Positions 11,343-24,300 of a stretch of DNA of 64,000 nucleotides are shown piece after piece; positions within the stretch are counted from its first letter, which is position 1; each line of letters opens with the position of its first letter. The notes beneath the pieces are model-generated. The model was not told the DNA's origin. It ran no database searches and saw only the letters and a program-made list of their open reading frames with translations. The DNA comes from Pampus argenteus (taxonomy: Eukaryota; Chordata; Actinopteri; Scombriformes; Stromateidae): NCBI GenBank assembly GCA_036937835.1, contig CM072862.1:11708501-11772500 (forward strand). Direction: 5' to 3'. The position numbers and the translations under genes were made by a program.

Positions 11343-11731
11343 GAGAGGTGACAGATGATAATAAATATATATGAAGGGTTATCCAATTAAATCAATCATT
11401 ATTGTGACTGGAGCAGCAAGCCTGACACAGAAATCATTGTATTTCTATATTGAACATCATTTTGAAAGCATTTAGATAGCTTTACTGAAACATAACATTA
11501 TTCTCCTATAGTATAATATCACGTGAGGCGACATGTAAACATCTGCACGGGGTGAGGCTCTGCAGTCTGCACCGCAGCTCTGCTCATTCAAACTGCTGCC
11601 ACGCGCAAAACAAAACACCAAATCACACAACATGACCTTTGGTGAAACACACATACGGCCTTTAATTATATTTCAATATCTGGATACTCAATTAAAGCAG
11701 ATTACTATGCAGTCCAGCAGCTGCTACTTAC

Positions 11732-11900
11732 ATTATTTATTGACGTGGCTTCTCGCTCCGGGATCTTTCCGCCATCCGAGTTTCCACCAGACGTCGTCTA
11801 TCTACAGCTACTGTTTTAGTCCGTTTGGTTCACGTGTCTCAGATCAAACATCGTCGGTAACGGGCAGCCTCATTACGCGCTACTGACATCCGATCCTAGA
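11732..11900 (-). other. lpin1: lpin1 putative 5'UTR exon 1
   Basis: A consensus donor GTAAGTAG reads leftward from 11731, and a GC-richer segment with a TATA-like box lies upstream. The right boundary (transcription start) is estimated about 30 bp downstream of that box, so it is approximate. The exon splices over 2.6 kb to the acceptor at 9149. Upstream ATGs occur but lead only to short frames. Confidence 0.6.
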
Positions 11901-12020
11901 TTTCTCTGCTCAAGCCTGCTTCTGCTATTTAAACCGGAGTTTAAATTATGCCTCCCACCGCCACCGGACTGCAGATACACCACGACCCGGTAGGCTGAGC
12001 CGGGACTGACGTCACACACA
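11901..12020 (-). promoter_or_regulatory. lpin1: lpin1 candidate core promoter with CRE
   Basis: A full palindromic cAMP response element TGACGTCA lies at 12007-12014, about 105 bp upstream of the estimated start. A TATA-like TTTAAATA reads on the minus strand at 11926-11933. Related ACGT-core sites follow inside the leader: GACGTC at 11790-11795, TGACGTGG at 11741-11748, and the E-box CACGTG at 11831-11836. Mammalian LPIN1 is known to respond to CREB/CRTC2 signalling in fasting liver, so a CRE here fits; its function in this species is inference. Confidence 0.55.
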
Positions 12021-15000
12021 CACATATATGAGCTGTGATTTTATCCTTCTCTTTTTTTACTATTCATATATGTGTATTCATATGCTGTAAATAATGGCTT
12101 TTTAATGGTTAGTAAGTAACTTACTAAGACTTTATAAGTTATCAGTTATAAGGCCTTATATATATTATAAGAAGTGTTTTGGTGTTGCCTAGTTGTGGCC
12201 GGTTATCCTCCCTCATATGACACATTCATCAGGAGGACAATAAACCATCTGACCTCTAATAATCTTCTGGAAAATAGCTGCAGGACCAAAATGAGCTTAT
12301 TACATTTTCACATTTACATCTGCAGATTTGGACTATTGAAAGAACCCTTAACAGCGCTCTTTGATTTTTGCTGTTGCCTTAATAGAAAATGAGACACTCT
12401 TGACTTGTATTTAATGACTTATTAATGACTTCATTATTAATAATTCAACACAACCTGAGAACCCAAAGGCTGGCATCATTAATGGCTTATAACTGATCTA
12501 TTGAGCGTTATATTTCTGAATTACCCCGGGTTTTTTTTGGTTTTTATCTTGGAAGCAACAGAGTTGACTAAATTTTAAAAACCAAATTCAAAGCTTGGCG
12601 TTTCTTCATGTGTCATGAGAGAGAAGAGCAGCAGTGAACAGAATCTTGTGCTTCTTGTAAAGAAATAGAGGTGTAATATGTGGAGCAGAGAAGACAAAAA
12701 TAGCATTGACATTCGGCCTGCTCAAAGCCATCTGTACTTGCGCAATACACTGACTGTGTATCATTTGTCAAGATGTAAATCTACCCACCTGCCTTGACAT
12801 AATGAGGCCAGACAAAGACGTTGTTGTGTCAATTATAATTAACATATTGTTCTGCACATGGCAGTTAGACTTGTTGAACTGTTGCCGTGTATAAATCCAA
12901 AGACTGTATATCAACTGCTTAGTGTGAGTATATATTATTCACATTTTCAAAATGTGACTAAATGCAGAGTTGGGTTTAATTTTCTGTCTACAATAATACG
13001 ACATGTTAAAATATCATATATTCCAATTGTGTGTGTTTCAGTTCAGTCAATTAGGTGTGAAGTTGCTTCATCCTGCTCAAGGAGAGTAATTCATGGATGA
13101 AAGATGGTGAATAGGTATAGTCTTTTCTAACAGACTAGTATACATGACATATGTAAACACTCACCCTTTGCTGTGCATTTAGGTACAGTAAGTGTTACAT
13201 CTATAGTACTCATAGTATGACTTGACATGTTTACGTTCCCTTTAAAGAAGAAGAAGGAGGCTGCATGGTGACAGACAAATGAAAAAACAAAGACAGATAA
13301 TGAATGAATGATATGTTATTGCGTAAGAGAGAGAGTGACACACACAGAAGGAAGGTGACTGAGCAGATTACTTCAACCAGTAACTAATGGCATCAATCTC
13401 ATGCTGGAATAGAAGACATGTTTAGATCTCGTCAGATGAATATGTAAATACATAAACATGTATTACAACTATAGTCTGTACAAGTCTTTTTTTTTTTTTT
13501 AATCTGTGAGTGTTGCTGGATATGACCATAAACACGCTTTCTGTGTGTCTGAAAGGACTTAAACTTTTCAAATTTCTTTTGTGATGATAATAATATAGTT
13601 ATTATAAAACTTTGCTGCTACACAAACTAAACACAACAGTTTTATTTTGCACTGGATTTTTGCGGATAATAATTTGAATGTCCTTTGAAGCATCTTTAGA
13701 AATAATAATAATAAAAGTCACAAATAAGGAGTATTTTTTTTAACAATTACTTCACATTCAGGACATCTGTAACCCGATTATGTCGAGTTTATGTAATGTG
13801 CTATTCCCTGGTTGACCCTCGAGTTGATCCTGGCGTTCCTAACAAATACAAAAGTTTGTCTCCCCGCTGAGTCTCCCTTGGCTGGGTCGCATTGGCTTTT
13901 TCTCCTGCTGTTGCTCAATTATTCTAAGAAGCAGCCCTGGACACACAGTGACTTTCTCAACATGCAAGCTCAGCCAGTAACTCGGCAATATAACTCTGGC
14001 TACAACATTTCATGACACTCTGGATCAATTTCTGCTGTCAATCAGTATATACACACATTGTTTGCGTAACTGTTGTACATGTGACTGTTGTGACTGTGAA
14101 TAGAAACTCACATACACACATACTATCAAGACCACCCAGGGGGAGAGCGAACCATGGCACACATGTTGGGATTTCTAAGAACTAAGTCAGCAGGGAGCAA
14201 CCAGTAGCCAAGTAGGGAGGGAGAAGGAGTCACAGAGAGACAATTGAGAGGGGGGGAGTAGGCTAGAGAGGGAATTTGCAGAATGTTTATGTTTGTGTGT
14301 ATGTGGTGGTGTTTCATAGGGGAAGAACTGGTTCTTTTTACTGTCGGTGTTTATTATGTGCCAGTTTCTTTCCTGGAGTCTTTGCTGGTGCCCTATTAAC
14401 TGGTTGTGGCCAAGAAATTGTCCATTTTACTCCTCAGAGATTAAACAAATTAGATATAGTGTGTTAAATGATTTTGTTAGCATTGGACATGTTTCCAGTC
14501 TTGGTGCTAAGCTAAGTGGCTGCTTGCAATAGACCTAACTGAACTCCAACCAACTCTACCTCATGTCAGACACGTGAGAGAGAGAGAGAGAGGACGGAAG
14601 AGAGGGGTAGCATAATCAGGAACACTGAGGTCAAGAATGCATTCATTTCATCACCACAGAGATGAGGGTGTTGTTAAGGGGATTGGCTTCCTAAACCAAT
14701 CAGAAGCCTGCCTGAGCCACGCATCACAACTGAACCGTTGAACCCGCCCCCAACATAGAGTCCTACCAGACGTGCTCCACTGCATGAGGAAAAGCTCATT
14801 AGTGTGTTTTTTTCAGGGCCAGACACAAAGCTTTCTTAACACTGCACCCTCTCTGTTTCAACCTAAACAACAATGTATATCATATGTTGGAACAAACATC
14901 TTTACTTATACACAGTGATTTATTAGGCTAACAGAACAAACAAGACTATTATTCAATATTATAAACATATAAACTAGAAAAGCAGCAGCCTTGGATTAAG

Positions 15001-17240
15001 ACCACACTAAAGGCTACAGTAAATGCTGCCCTCAACATAAAGTATTTCAGTTTAAGAAAACTTTTAAATACTGCTACTTGCTTGTGAAAATAGTGTGACC
15101 ATTGTCAGAACAACAAACAAACAAACTAACTACCATATCTTGACAGACAGCAATTGTAACCAGAGGGACCAAAGGCAGGCAACAATCAACCTCAGTTTAA
15201 GTTTTACTTTAGGCACATAATCTTAAGGAGGAGGAAATGTCTGAGCCCATAGAGCCACTCACTCTCTTATGGTGGTGCTATTACATAATAGTCTCTGTAA
15301 CTCTGGTGTAATGTGCCATTATAAGTTCCTATGTGGGTTTAAAGTCATGTGGAGAGATATGTAGCACATGGTTATACTGCACACAACCACACCCACACAC
15401 ACTGAGAACTGAATGTAAAGCACACACCCATACAGAACAGAAAAACATAGGCACACACTTAACCTCACAAATGCAAACACAAACAGAAAGAACATGTTAT
15501 TTAATCACAGTGGTCTTAAAGATGCTGCCAATGTTTCTAGGAAAGCAAGTCAGGTGGTGTCTCCACACATCCACCCCCCTGACAGTCTCTTTCTGTACAC
15601 AGGCCTTCATATCAAAGTTTCACCATCACCATTATTCTCAGAAAGATTTAAACAAACATGATTTTTTTTTTTTTACCAGGGACCAACTGTCATTGGGGCT
15701 GCCATCCTCACTGTGCCTGATGAAACCTTGAGCTTGCTCTTCCATGTGGGTCATGAGTCCATGTTGCACTATTCACATTTCCAAGCTGCTGTACACACTC
15801 TTCTGTGAAACATGTTGTAAAGAGTCTCAGATCTTGACAAGAGATCTGAGCGGCAAGCAACAGTCCAGTGCTGTCAGAGGAGACTACACAGAATAACTTC
15901 AGAAAAAAGGCAGAGGTGAGCTGGAAAGAGGAGCTCTGGGATATTTGATGTGTCAAAAAGCTGTTTGTGATAGTCGCTGAGCTCTTTCCTGATCCGGTTT
16001 CTTTAAAATCTTTAGGGTCTTTGTTTAACAAAGACAGTGAACGTCTTGACATATGCAGAAAGCTGTTTAGTCTACTAACTAATTAAATGTCTTCAAGAGA
16101 TGCAAACACTCCTCTGAGTTGTTCTGGATGAGTCCTGTGGCTTAAATCTGCGAGACTGTTTTGGTAGTAAGAAGCTGGTCCTTGTTTAACATGGAGTGCA
16201 TGTTTTGGACTAAATTTATCAAGTGTGTTCTAGGAATGGAGTACTTGGAGGAAATCTGAGAGGGTCCAGAGTTGCAGGACCCCATTGCTGGTGCCCATCT
16301 GACGCCACAGTCTTCAAACACACCCTTTTGCTGCTGCCACATATGGCATGATTTGCTTACATTAATTCCCTGAAGACTTATTTTAACCTTAACCATAACC
16401 ACTACACATTTAACCTTTGTGTGTGAAGTGCTTTCTTTGCCTGACAAAAGTATTGATTTACTTATTTATTCTTTATCAGCAAGTTCTCAACTCACCTTAC
16501 ATCACACACACACACTCACCACGCAGAGCTTTCATGTGAGGACAGAGGGAGCATCTAAGGGCAGCAGTAGGGTCTAAAATTTGCCACTCAACTCCCTCCC
16601 CTTGTGTTACATAAACCAACAACCATTTGGACTTTGGAGGCCCTGTAGCCACTTTGCAATCTCACATATCTCCAGAACACACCGAAGCACATTTATCTAT
16701 TTATTTATTTAAGACTGTTTCAACCAGGCTGACTCAAGCAATTATTTTATGTTGCATTTATAAGTCACAAAATGATGACATGTATGCTTGGCAGCCCATG
16801 TTAGATGGGTATGTTTGAGCTACTCAGTAATGACTGGTGTCAACCTACATAAAAATATGAATTGGTTCACACATAATCTTGATATTTTGCTCTGTTTTTT
16901 AAGTGATGGTAACATCAAGTGTGCATCAACTGTCAAGTACACCTTTGCATTTAGGTTGCTAACAGCCACATACAAGGGACATATAAACACAAACATACAT
17001 GAAACTGAGAATGTCTGTACATTTATACAATTAAAAGCATACAAAACTGTACATTGTGAAACGCTGCCAATACACAGTGGATTTGTGTTTCTGCAACAGC
17101 TACAAATAGCATCATCATACAGTACATAGAGCATAAAACATTAATAACATCTTGCCAAAAAAATGTTCTACGTCACAACAGAGAAACCGCTCTGGGATTA
17201 TTTTTCTTGTACCCACAATAGATAAGTACTTTTTACATAG
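12021..17240. other. intergenic region between greb1 and lpin1
   Basis: No coding exon recognised; the open frames here have no family signature and no seven-helix receptor pattern. It holds AT-rich palindromes near 12109-12160 and a poly-T at about 13489-13500. It also holds a GA run at 14577-14592 and CA repeats near 15390-15440 and 16505-16516. It includes greb1's downstream flank. Confidence 0.6.
12109..12160. repeat. clustered AT-rich palindromes (MITE-like)
   Basis: TTAGTAAGTAACTTACTAA at 12109-12127 is a perfect 9-1-9 palindrome. It is followed by TATAAGGCCTTATA. The phrase resembles a teleost MITE-type repeat seen elsewhere; element ends could not be set. Confidence 0.4.
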
Positions 17241-18058
17241 TATATTCAAAATATTTTATTTGTAAAAACATACATGCAAAACAAACTCTACAAAAATTGC
17301 CCTATAAAAATTAATGTTGCCAAAAATCGGCTACCATTGCACACAAATGATTGTGTCTACTCTTAACAAAGCTTCTCATATTGTGTGCACCTGCATGTAG
17401 GTTTGCAGAACACTGAAATATTGCAACAAAAAATTACACACAGCCAAACCTGCAAACATGCATCGAGAAATACAAATGCAGTAACTGCAATCAGTGAGTT
17501 TCTTCAAAGGATAAAAAAGATTTTTGAATCCATTTACATTTTGCCTCCCTCAAATACACAGGAAATCGAGATACTGCATCTAACCTTTTTTTTGACAAAT
17601 TTGTAACTTTTTACAAAGACACCACAGTACTTTACAACCAGATAAGGTTTTTTTTATTTTATTTCACACAACGCATTAGCTAGTGCAACAAAAAATTACT
17701 CTAATTAAGTTAGCACTTGAGTGTTGAACGGAGTGGTGCACAAATCACAGTCAATGTAAACCATACGATGTCATTACCAGCTTTTCATGAGGTTTCCTGA
17801 AGAATCCTTAATGTTTCCTAGAAAGTCTTTAACTAACTCACAGGAGAATCATGACTAAATAAAAGCCACATAAAAATATACATTTAACTAAATTATTTCC
17901 TGTTATTTCATAAGCCATAACACATTAGCGTTTTCATAGACTGTGACATTTTCAAGATATAGATTGTGTGGCAGTGTGTGTGCGTGTCTGTGTGTGTATG
18001 TTCTTACATTGTCTGCCAAAATATGAAGCCATCTGTCCACAAGGCACACTAATCTGTG

Positions 18059-18090
<32 letters not shown>

Positions 18091-18208
18091 CAGGTAATGG
18101 TCTAGGTTTCATATTCTCTCCACAATGTGTCCTTTTGGTCTCATGGGTAATATGCCTATAGTAGCCTACTGCCTTTTGTATATCTTTGTAGCTCATTGTA
18201 CACACAAG
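17240..18208 (-). other. greb1: greb1 3'UTR (approximate)
   Basis: The segment follows the stop codon. Minus-strand AATAAA signals occur at 17653-17663 (two overlapping) and 17255-17260, giving either a roughly 0.6 kb or a roughly 1 kb 3'UTR. A CA repeat (18053-18090 as TG on plus) lies about 120 nt into the message's 3'UTR. Confidence 0.5.
18053..18090. repeat. (TG)n microsatellite in greb1 3'UTR
   Basis: About 18 TG units broken by one GC. In greb1 mRNA it is a CA repeat, a possible hnRNP L binding tract. Confidence 0.9.
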
Positions 18209-18372
18209 TCATATATGTTTTCCGGTCAGGAAGAAGAGCGGTCTGTCTTCCTTGGCATTAGCAGTCTGAAATTCGTCACTGAGTCTGAACCTCCACTCCT
18301 CCTCCAGCTCCAGCCTGCCCACCGTCTGCCTCAAGGAGCTACGATCTGCACTGATCACACACAGAGTCGCAC
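18209..18372 (-). CDS. greb1: greb1 terminal coding exon 33 (stop)
   Basis: Residues 1929-1982 and TGA at 18211-18209. It reads ATLCVISADRSSLRQTV, FRLSDEFQTANAKED and the family terminus RPLFFLTGKHI. Confidence 0.97.
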
Positions 18373-21300
18373 CTACAGGGAGACGGAGAGGAGAGAGAAG
18401 GATGGAGAAACTATGACTTAGGAAATAAAAATGACTCTAAAATGCAATAATCACTATATTCTCAAAATGAAGACAACATATTGCCTGTATTCTCCTCGTA
18501 GTTCAAGTCACAGAAATTATTGATCTTTATTTTTCATTTATTTCTGTTTTGCTTATTGCATTTATCTACAAAGGTAAGACACAATGAAATACTTTTTTCC
18601 TGTGCTGTGCCATAACACTATTCTCTACCAGTAAAGCAATAAAATAAGCACATGGTAAGGGTTTTTCATTACTAAAATGCAACATGTAGCACTTTTAGGC
18701 ATTCAGAATGATACCTAAGATTAGCCTGCTCTGTGCAGTACTGTTACATCACTTCCTATGTGTCAACGATGTGTCACCTATAACATGCAGATTTTTTTAT
18801 TGTCTGTATTTGGTCTGCCTTTGTACCTTTGAGGAAGGTGAACTTCTTGAGGAACCCAGGAGTCACAAAGGAGTCGGCGAAACAGAGGAGAAGGCCGCTG
18901 AACAGTAGTCCCGTGGTGCTGATATTGACAGAGTGAGGTCTTGAACTCACAAAACACACCGTCACCTGCAGGGTGGAGGCAGGAGAAGTGTGACATGCTG
19001 TATATACTGTGTGGCATTTAAGGGTGAAAGCATTGCAGTACAATACACATGAACATACAGCTTGCATGCACAAGAAGCTAAATGTCAACTCAAAACAAAA
19101 GGTTAAATAACTGTGCGAGATGTGTTTTAATAAAATTAATTTAAGATCTCAAGGTTGAGGTAGTATTTGTGGATGAAAGCCAACACATATGTGGCATATC
19201 AAGGTCTACATGTACGCGCGTGTGTGTGTGTGTGCATGTGCGTACTTCAGGTCCCAGGTTGAGGTAACAGTCCACAGACAGTACAGGGTGTGTGTAGTTG
19301 TTGTTGCTGAGTGGAAACAACTTCTGGCTGGTGTGTTGGAGGTATTTTTCCAAGAGGAGTTGAGCTGGTGTAGCCAAGAAAAGGTGCTTGCTGTCTGGGG
19401 CGCAGATATACTGTAAGGGCCCCACTGAGGTGGGAACATCTGTCATCTGAAGAAATGAAGGTTTTGTTTAATTTCGGAGCTACACACAGATGATATTGTC
19501 ATTTACATTCATCATGAAGAATGAAATGAAAAGTAAGATGCCCAAAATGTAAAAGATTGTATTTAAATTAGTTGCAATAATAATAAAGTTTTGTAAATTA
19601 ATGTGATGAAGTTTCTTTCATGTCTTTTTGCTTGTTGTGGTAGATATTTTAGTTTCCATGTGGCTGAAAACATAAAAATTGTAAGTCCAGAGCCAGAACA
19701 AGTATATATAGCTATATATTAATAGTAATAAGAAATAATAATTATAAATTCCTCAAATGAGTTTCTTTATTTTGCTCTGTAATGAGTACTTTGAGCAATA
19801 TGCGGTTCTACTTTCATCTTTTGTCATCATCTACCTTGGTCTTGATGATAAATGTTCTGTATCCTCCGATGGCGATCTGCTTCTTCATGACACTGAAGTT
19901 GTTAAACCGGCAGACAAGTAGTCCGGCACTGTGTAGCCTCAGGGTGAAGTCAACATCGTGACAGGTGAAGCGGTTCTGGTCATATTGGATGTTCTGACTC
20001 CGGTCAACATTGAGGAGGAGGAAATCATGAAGGTGACCTCTGGAGAAAGGCTCCCTTTGTTTATTACCTGGATGCAAGAAAACGAAAAAAAGTTTATTTC
20101 AAGACGAAATTTCATGTTTAAACATAAACAATCGCATGATGAATTCATGATTCATAAAGTAGCAAACTACTGAAAATATACCTCAACATTATTTAAAAAA
20201 CTTTTATCTAAAGATTATGCTTTACAGGCAGCTCATTCCAAGGTTGAGAGATGCAAGTAGCAAAAGCTCCGCTGTCCCTTATCTTGAGGCTGCACACTGC
20301 TCATAGGGGTTTAAAGATCTGAGATATAGCTTGGAGCCTGAACATAAAAAATATCTGTACAATCTAAAACGTAAACATGTTAGAACTAAAGAGATGAGGA
20401 CATAACAAGCTGTATTTACAGCTAAGGTCTGGCATCTGCAACATCTGGAGTATGAGAACCTTCTAAAGCAACTTAATAAACATGTGTTGTAACTTTATTA
20501 TTTTGTGGAGGCCAATGCAACAGCCTGGCAATTCTGTATGTACAACCTTAGAGAAGCTTATAAGGGTACATTTTCATTGGAACTGTGTGTGTGTTTGTTT
20601 TAACTACGGTTGTAGTTTGTTGTATTATAAGATGTTATTGTTTTTTTGTTCCAGTGCGTAAAATACAACTTCTGTTATGGTATTTACAGAGAGTGAAATG
20701 GTTTTTTGACATGATGATCCCTGACCTGTGAGTCCACGGCTGCTCCACTTCCTGATCCCACACAGTCCATAGTGGGCCAAGTCCGGACAGGCCTCCATGT
20801 GCTGCAAAACCTGCTTCAGTGACACAGCGTGCTCCACTGGACCACTAACAACAGCGAAAAGCAAAGAGTAGCAATGTTAAAACCAACTCACAAAATGACA
20901 CATCACATATTCTCACTGATACAAACTATGATTCATATACTGTACATAATTGGTCTGTATGTACTTGCGTGCGTCGAGGTCCACAGAGTTCCACATCACA
21001 CACGAGTCGTCAGCTAGGATGATAAAGGGCCAGACGTCACCCGCAGGGCCTCCTCCCTCCAACCGCCGACTGCGTTCCAGCTCCAAGTTGTGATACGATA
21101 GCTCTTTAATCAGGAAGTGAGCAGCACCTGCAAGAGGAAAAGAAGCACTTATTAACGTGGTGAACTATAAAAAAACTTTGGATATTGCTTATATTATTTA
21201 GGTATGTGTGATGTGACAACAGTAGTAGAGTTAACAAACCTATTCCAGCTCCATTGAAGACCGTAGGCAGCACCAGCATGATGTGGTTGGGCCAGTACTT

Positions 21301-24300
21301 CTTGTAAACAGCCATTTCATACTCTTTGACCACCAAGATATGTAGATGTGAAGCTCCATCCATTGCATGGTACAGGTTGAACAGACCGTGTTCATGACGG
21401 CCTGTGGTCGGTGTGAAGATTGGACTCTTGATGCAATCTGGGCTCTAGGAAAGTGAAAAATAAAGAAATTACCTTCATAATTCATAGTGTAACTGCTCAA
21501 ATCAATGTAATTTTGAAAAGGCAAAAAGAGCGTGTAAAATAATGACCCATCATCAGGAGTGGCAAACACCTTTTAGATTACTATAAATAAGCCATAATGC
21601 AGTTTTAATATCTCATGAATGGCTAATCTCTAATAAGACAGACATAATACAGATATTTGAATGTTGGGTAAATGACAATCATCTCAAACAGAAATCTTCT
21701 TCAAACTATACATTTGTAGAAGATTTCATTATATATTTCATAATATGATATCTAGTTTTTAAATGAAATAAACAAGAACCACTAGGCCACAGTAATCCAT
21801 TTTCCCAATTTCCAAAAGACAATTTGATGCATAGTCTAATCTGTAGCACCACCTAATGGTGGAAGAAGAGCGTTGCACTGTGTTCATGAGGTCTGCAAAT
21901 CACTGTCGAGATATAGATCTGCACCTAGAGCTTTTTATTCTTTCTTATTTATATCTTGTTTATAATTTCTGTGCCTGAGACAAACTGTAACAGGAAATTA
22001 ACTAACTGCAGTGATGTTGGTCTAGGAAAATGTTTACTTATTTTCCTGCTGGATTATTCTTCAATCTGTGCATCAACATCAGCCAATGCCCCAAAAAAGA
22101 AGAGCAGCAAGAGATTTTATTGCAAAAAATAAAACTTACCCAATCAGAAGTGAGAGGCAGCCGCATGCTCTCCAGTTGGCCTCCAGGTTGGCTGAAGCTG
22201 AAGTAATGCTCTTTAGACTTTGGGATGATGAAGTACAGCTGGATCTCTTCTCCAAGCAGCAGATGAGTGAATGTAAAGGCATGCAGTGTTGACTCATACA
22301 TCTAAATTGGGATTAAAAAAGATATACAGATTGGCTTGTGAAATTTACATTTCAACAGCAGCACGAGAGTCATTTAATATAATTTTGTGTGTTTACGTGT
22401 TGCTGACCTGGTATCTGGGGTTGAAGCCCAAGTACTGGTGACACTGTTCACAGTGGTGATAGGTGTTGTATGCCGCATATTTAGACAGCTTGATCCTAGA
22501 TGTCCGCCTACGTAGGTATACATCCTCCTGCCGCACAGCATTTTCTGGTCAAGACAACACAAGCAACAACAGGTTAGTACAACAGCATGATATACAAGCT
22601 ATTTCTAAGAAAAGGTCTGATATTTCGGTTGAAATGTTCTTTATGTGCTTCAAAGACTTAGAGAGACCATGCTTGTTCTGTAGATGTGGTCATGGATGGT
22701 AAAAGCATAGTATCTGTGGTTGTGAATTGTGTGTTAATATATTGGCTTGTGCATCGTTATCTGTATTTGACTGACTGTGTCTATCGTCAGCACCAGGTTT
22801 ATATCCAGGACAATAGACTGTGCTGATGTCATCATATTTGGGGTCATGGATGGTGTAGTCAAAGGGCATTGTCCTCATAATGTCCGGACTGGGCCAGGAG
22901 GCACTGGGTGGGTTGTACTGCACCTCCTCTGCCTGGGTACCTAAACACACAACACAAGAATTACACATGACGCCACAGTATTGTGAACATTAAAATCTGG
23001 TTTGGAAAACTGTGAAAATATTGAAAAATATAAAAGAGCTGTGAAAACAGTACAATAGATTTTGAAGGCCTTGTCTCCATAATTTACATAGTGTAGTGTA
23101 AGTGGTGGGTACTGCTGCTAATATACTGACTGAAGTTTATATCCTCGTCATCGTAGATATCCACCTCCATCAGCCTGATCAGCATCCGAGACAGAATACC
23201 CAGGAAGTGCAGGTATGCTCCCGTCTTACCCACCTGACCAAGTACATTAGAACGAAGGGAAAATAATGTAAATGTTTACCATCAACGAGTCAATGAGTTT
23301 TAGTAAAAGAAAGAAATACAGACACCAAGTACCTGTGGGGGTCCACTGAGCAGCAGCCTGCGAGGGTGAAAGTTGTCACTTCGTCCTTCAGTGCGATTGC
23401 TGCTGTCCATGTGGAAAGAGCGGGGAACCGTCCACTGACGATAATACAGTGACTGTTCTGTACATGTCATCATCTTACTCAGCAAGGGCCTACACACAGG
23501 AAACATGGTTCATGGTTATATTTCCTAATGAGACCTAATGTTGGGTACTTGTACTTTATTATTACTATTATTATAAATGATTGTGAAAACGACCAAAAAG
23601 TCAGAGTCTAATATTTTGATATATATACTGTATATTACTTTTCATAAAATTTTGCCTTTCATTACTACTAGCCATTAAAGTTTTACAAAGTATGAGAATA
23701 TTATGGGCAGAACAGTGGCTTTTAACTGCCTTTAACAGCTTTTTTATCTGTGATATCAGATATACTGGAGTGTAAAAATATGCTCTACCTGAAGCTGCTT
23801 GCCCATGCGACAGACATGTGTGGCAGGAATGAGGTACATCGTGGAAGCCCACTGCTGTCACTGGCTGTGATAATGTCATAAAGAGCGCGAGGGAGGAGCA
23901 CAGAGGGTGGGCGACACACTCCCCGCGCCCAGGAACAACTCAGATGAGGAGAGGAGGCTCGGGGGGACAAGGAGCCAGAGGAGGTGGATTTGGAGTGTTG
24001 ACGACGAGACTGGGCTTGGGGCAGCGGTTGAGGTTGAGGTTGAGGGTGTGGTATTTGCATCTGTGAGAGGGACTGGTGTTGGGGTACTGTTTGCGAGTGA
24101 GTCTGGGAATTTGTTTGAGATAATGACTGATTTTGACACTGACTTTGGGGCTGCAGTTGGGAAATTGTTTGGGCTTGGGAATAACTTTGCACTTGAGGTT
24201 GGGTTTGGTGATGAAGTGAGGGTTGAGGATATGAAAAAGACTGAGATGAGGGCTGGGTCTGAAGTTGAGTCCGTGAGGGAGACTGGATGGTGTCCATTGT

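Larger units (their letters stand above)
9149..11731 (-). other. lpin1: lpin1 intron 1 (non-coding)
   Basis: No coding exon seen. It holds a GC-richer block at 9540-9740 with an octamer ATGCAAAT at 9572-9579 that looks like a conserved element. It also holds a purine-rich stretch (10080-10350), short CA repeats near 11020-11045, paired CCAAT boxes, and a perfect hairpin at 11303-11342. Confidence 0.7.

Noticed and set aside
15333..16447. Three open frames of 101-132 codons in the greb1-lpin1 interval
   Set aside because: No recognisable domain, no good splice borders, and composition like the surrounding intergenic DNA. NTSR2-type helices are absent.
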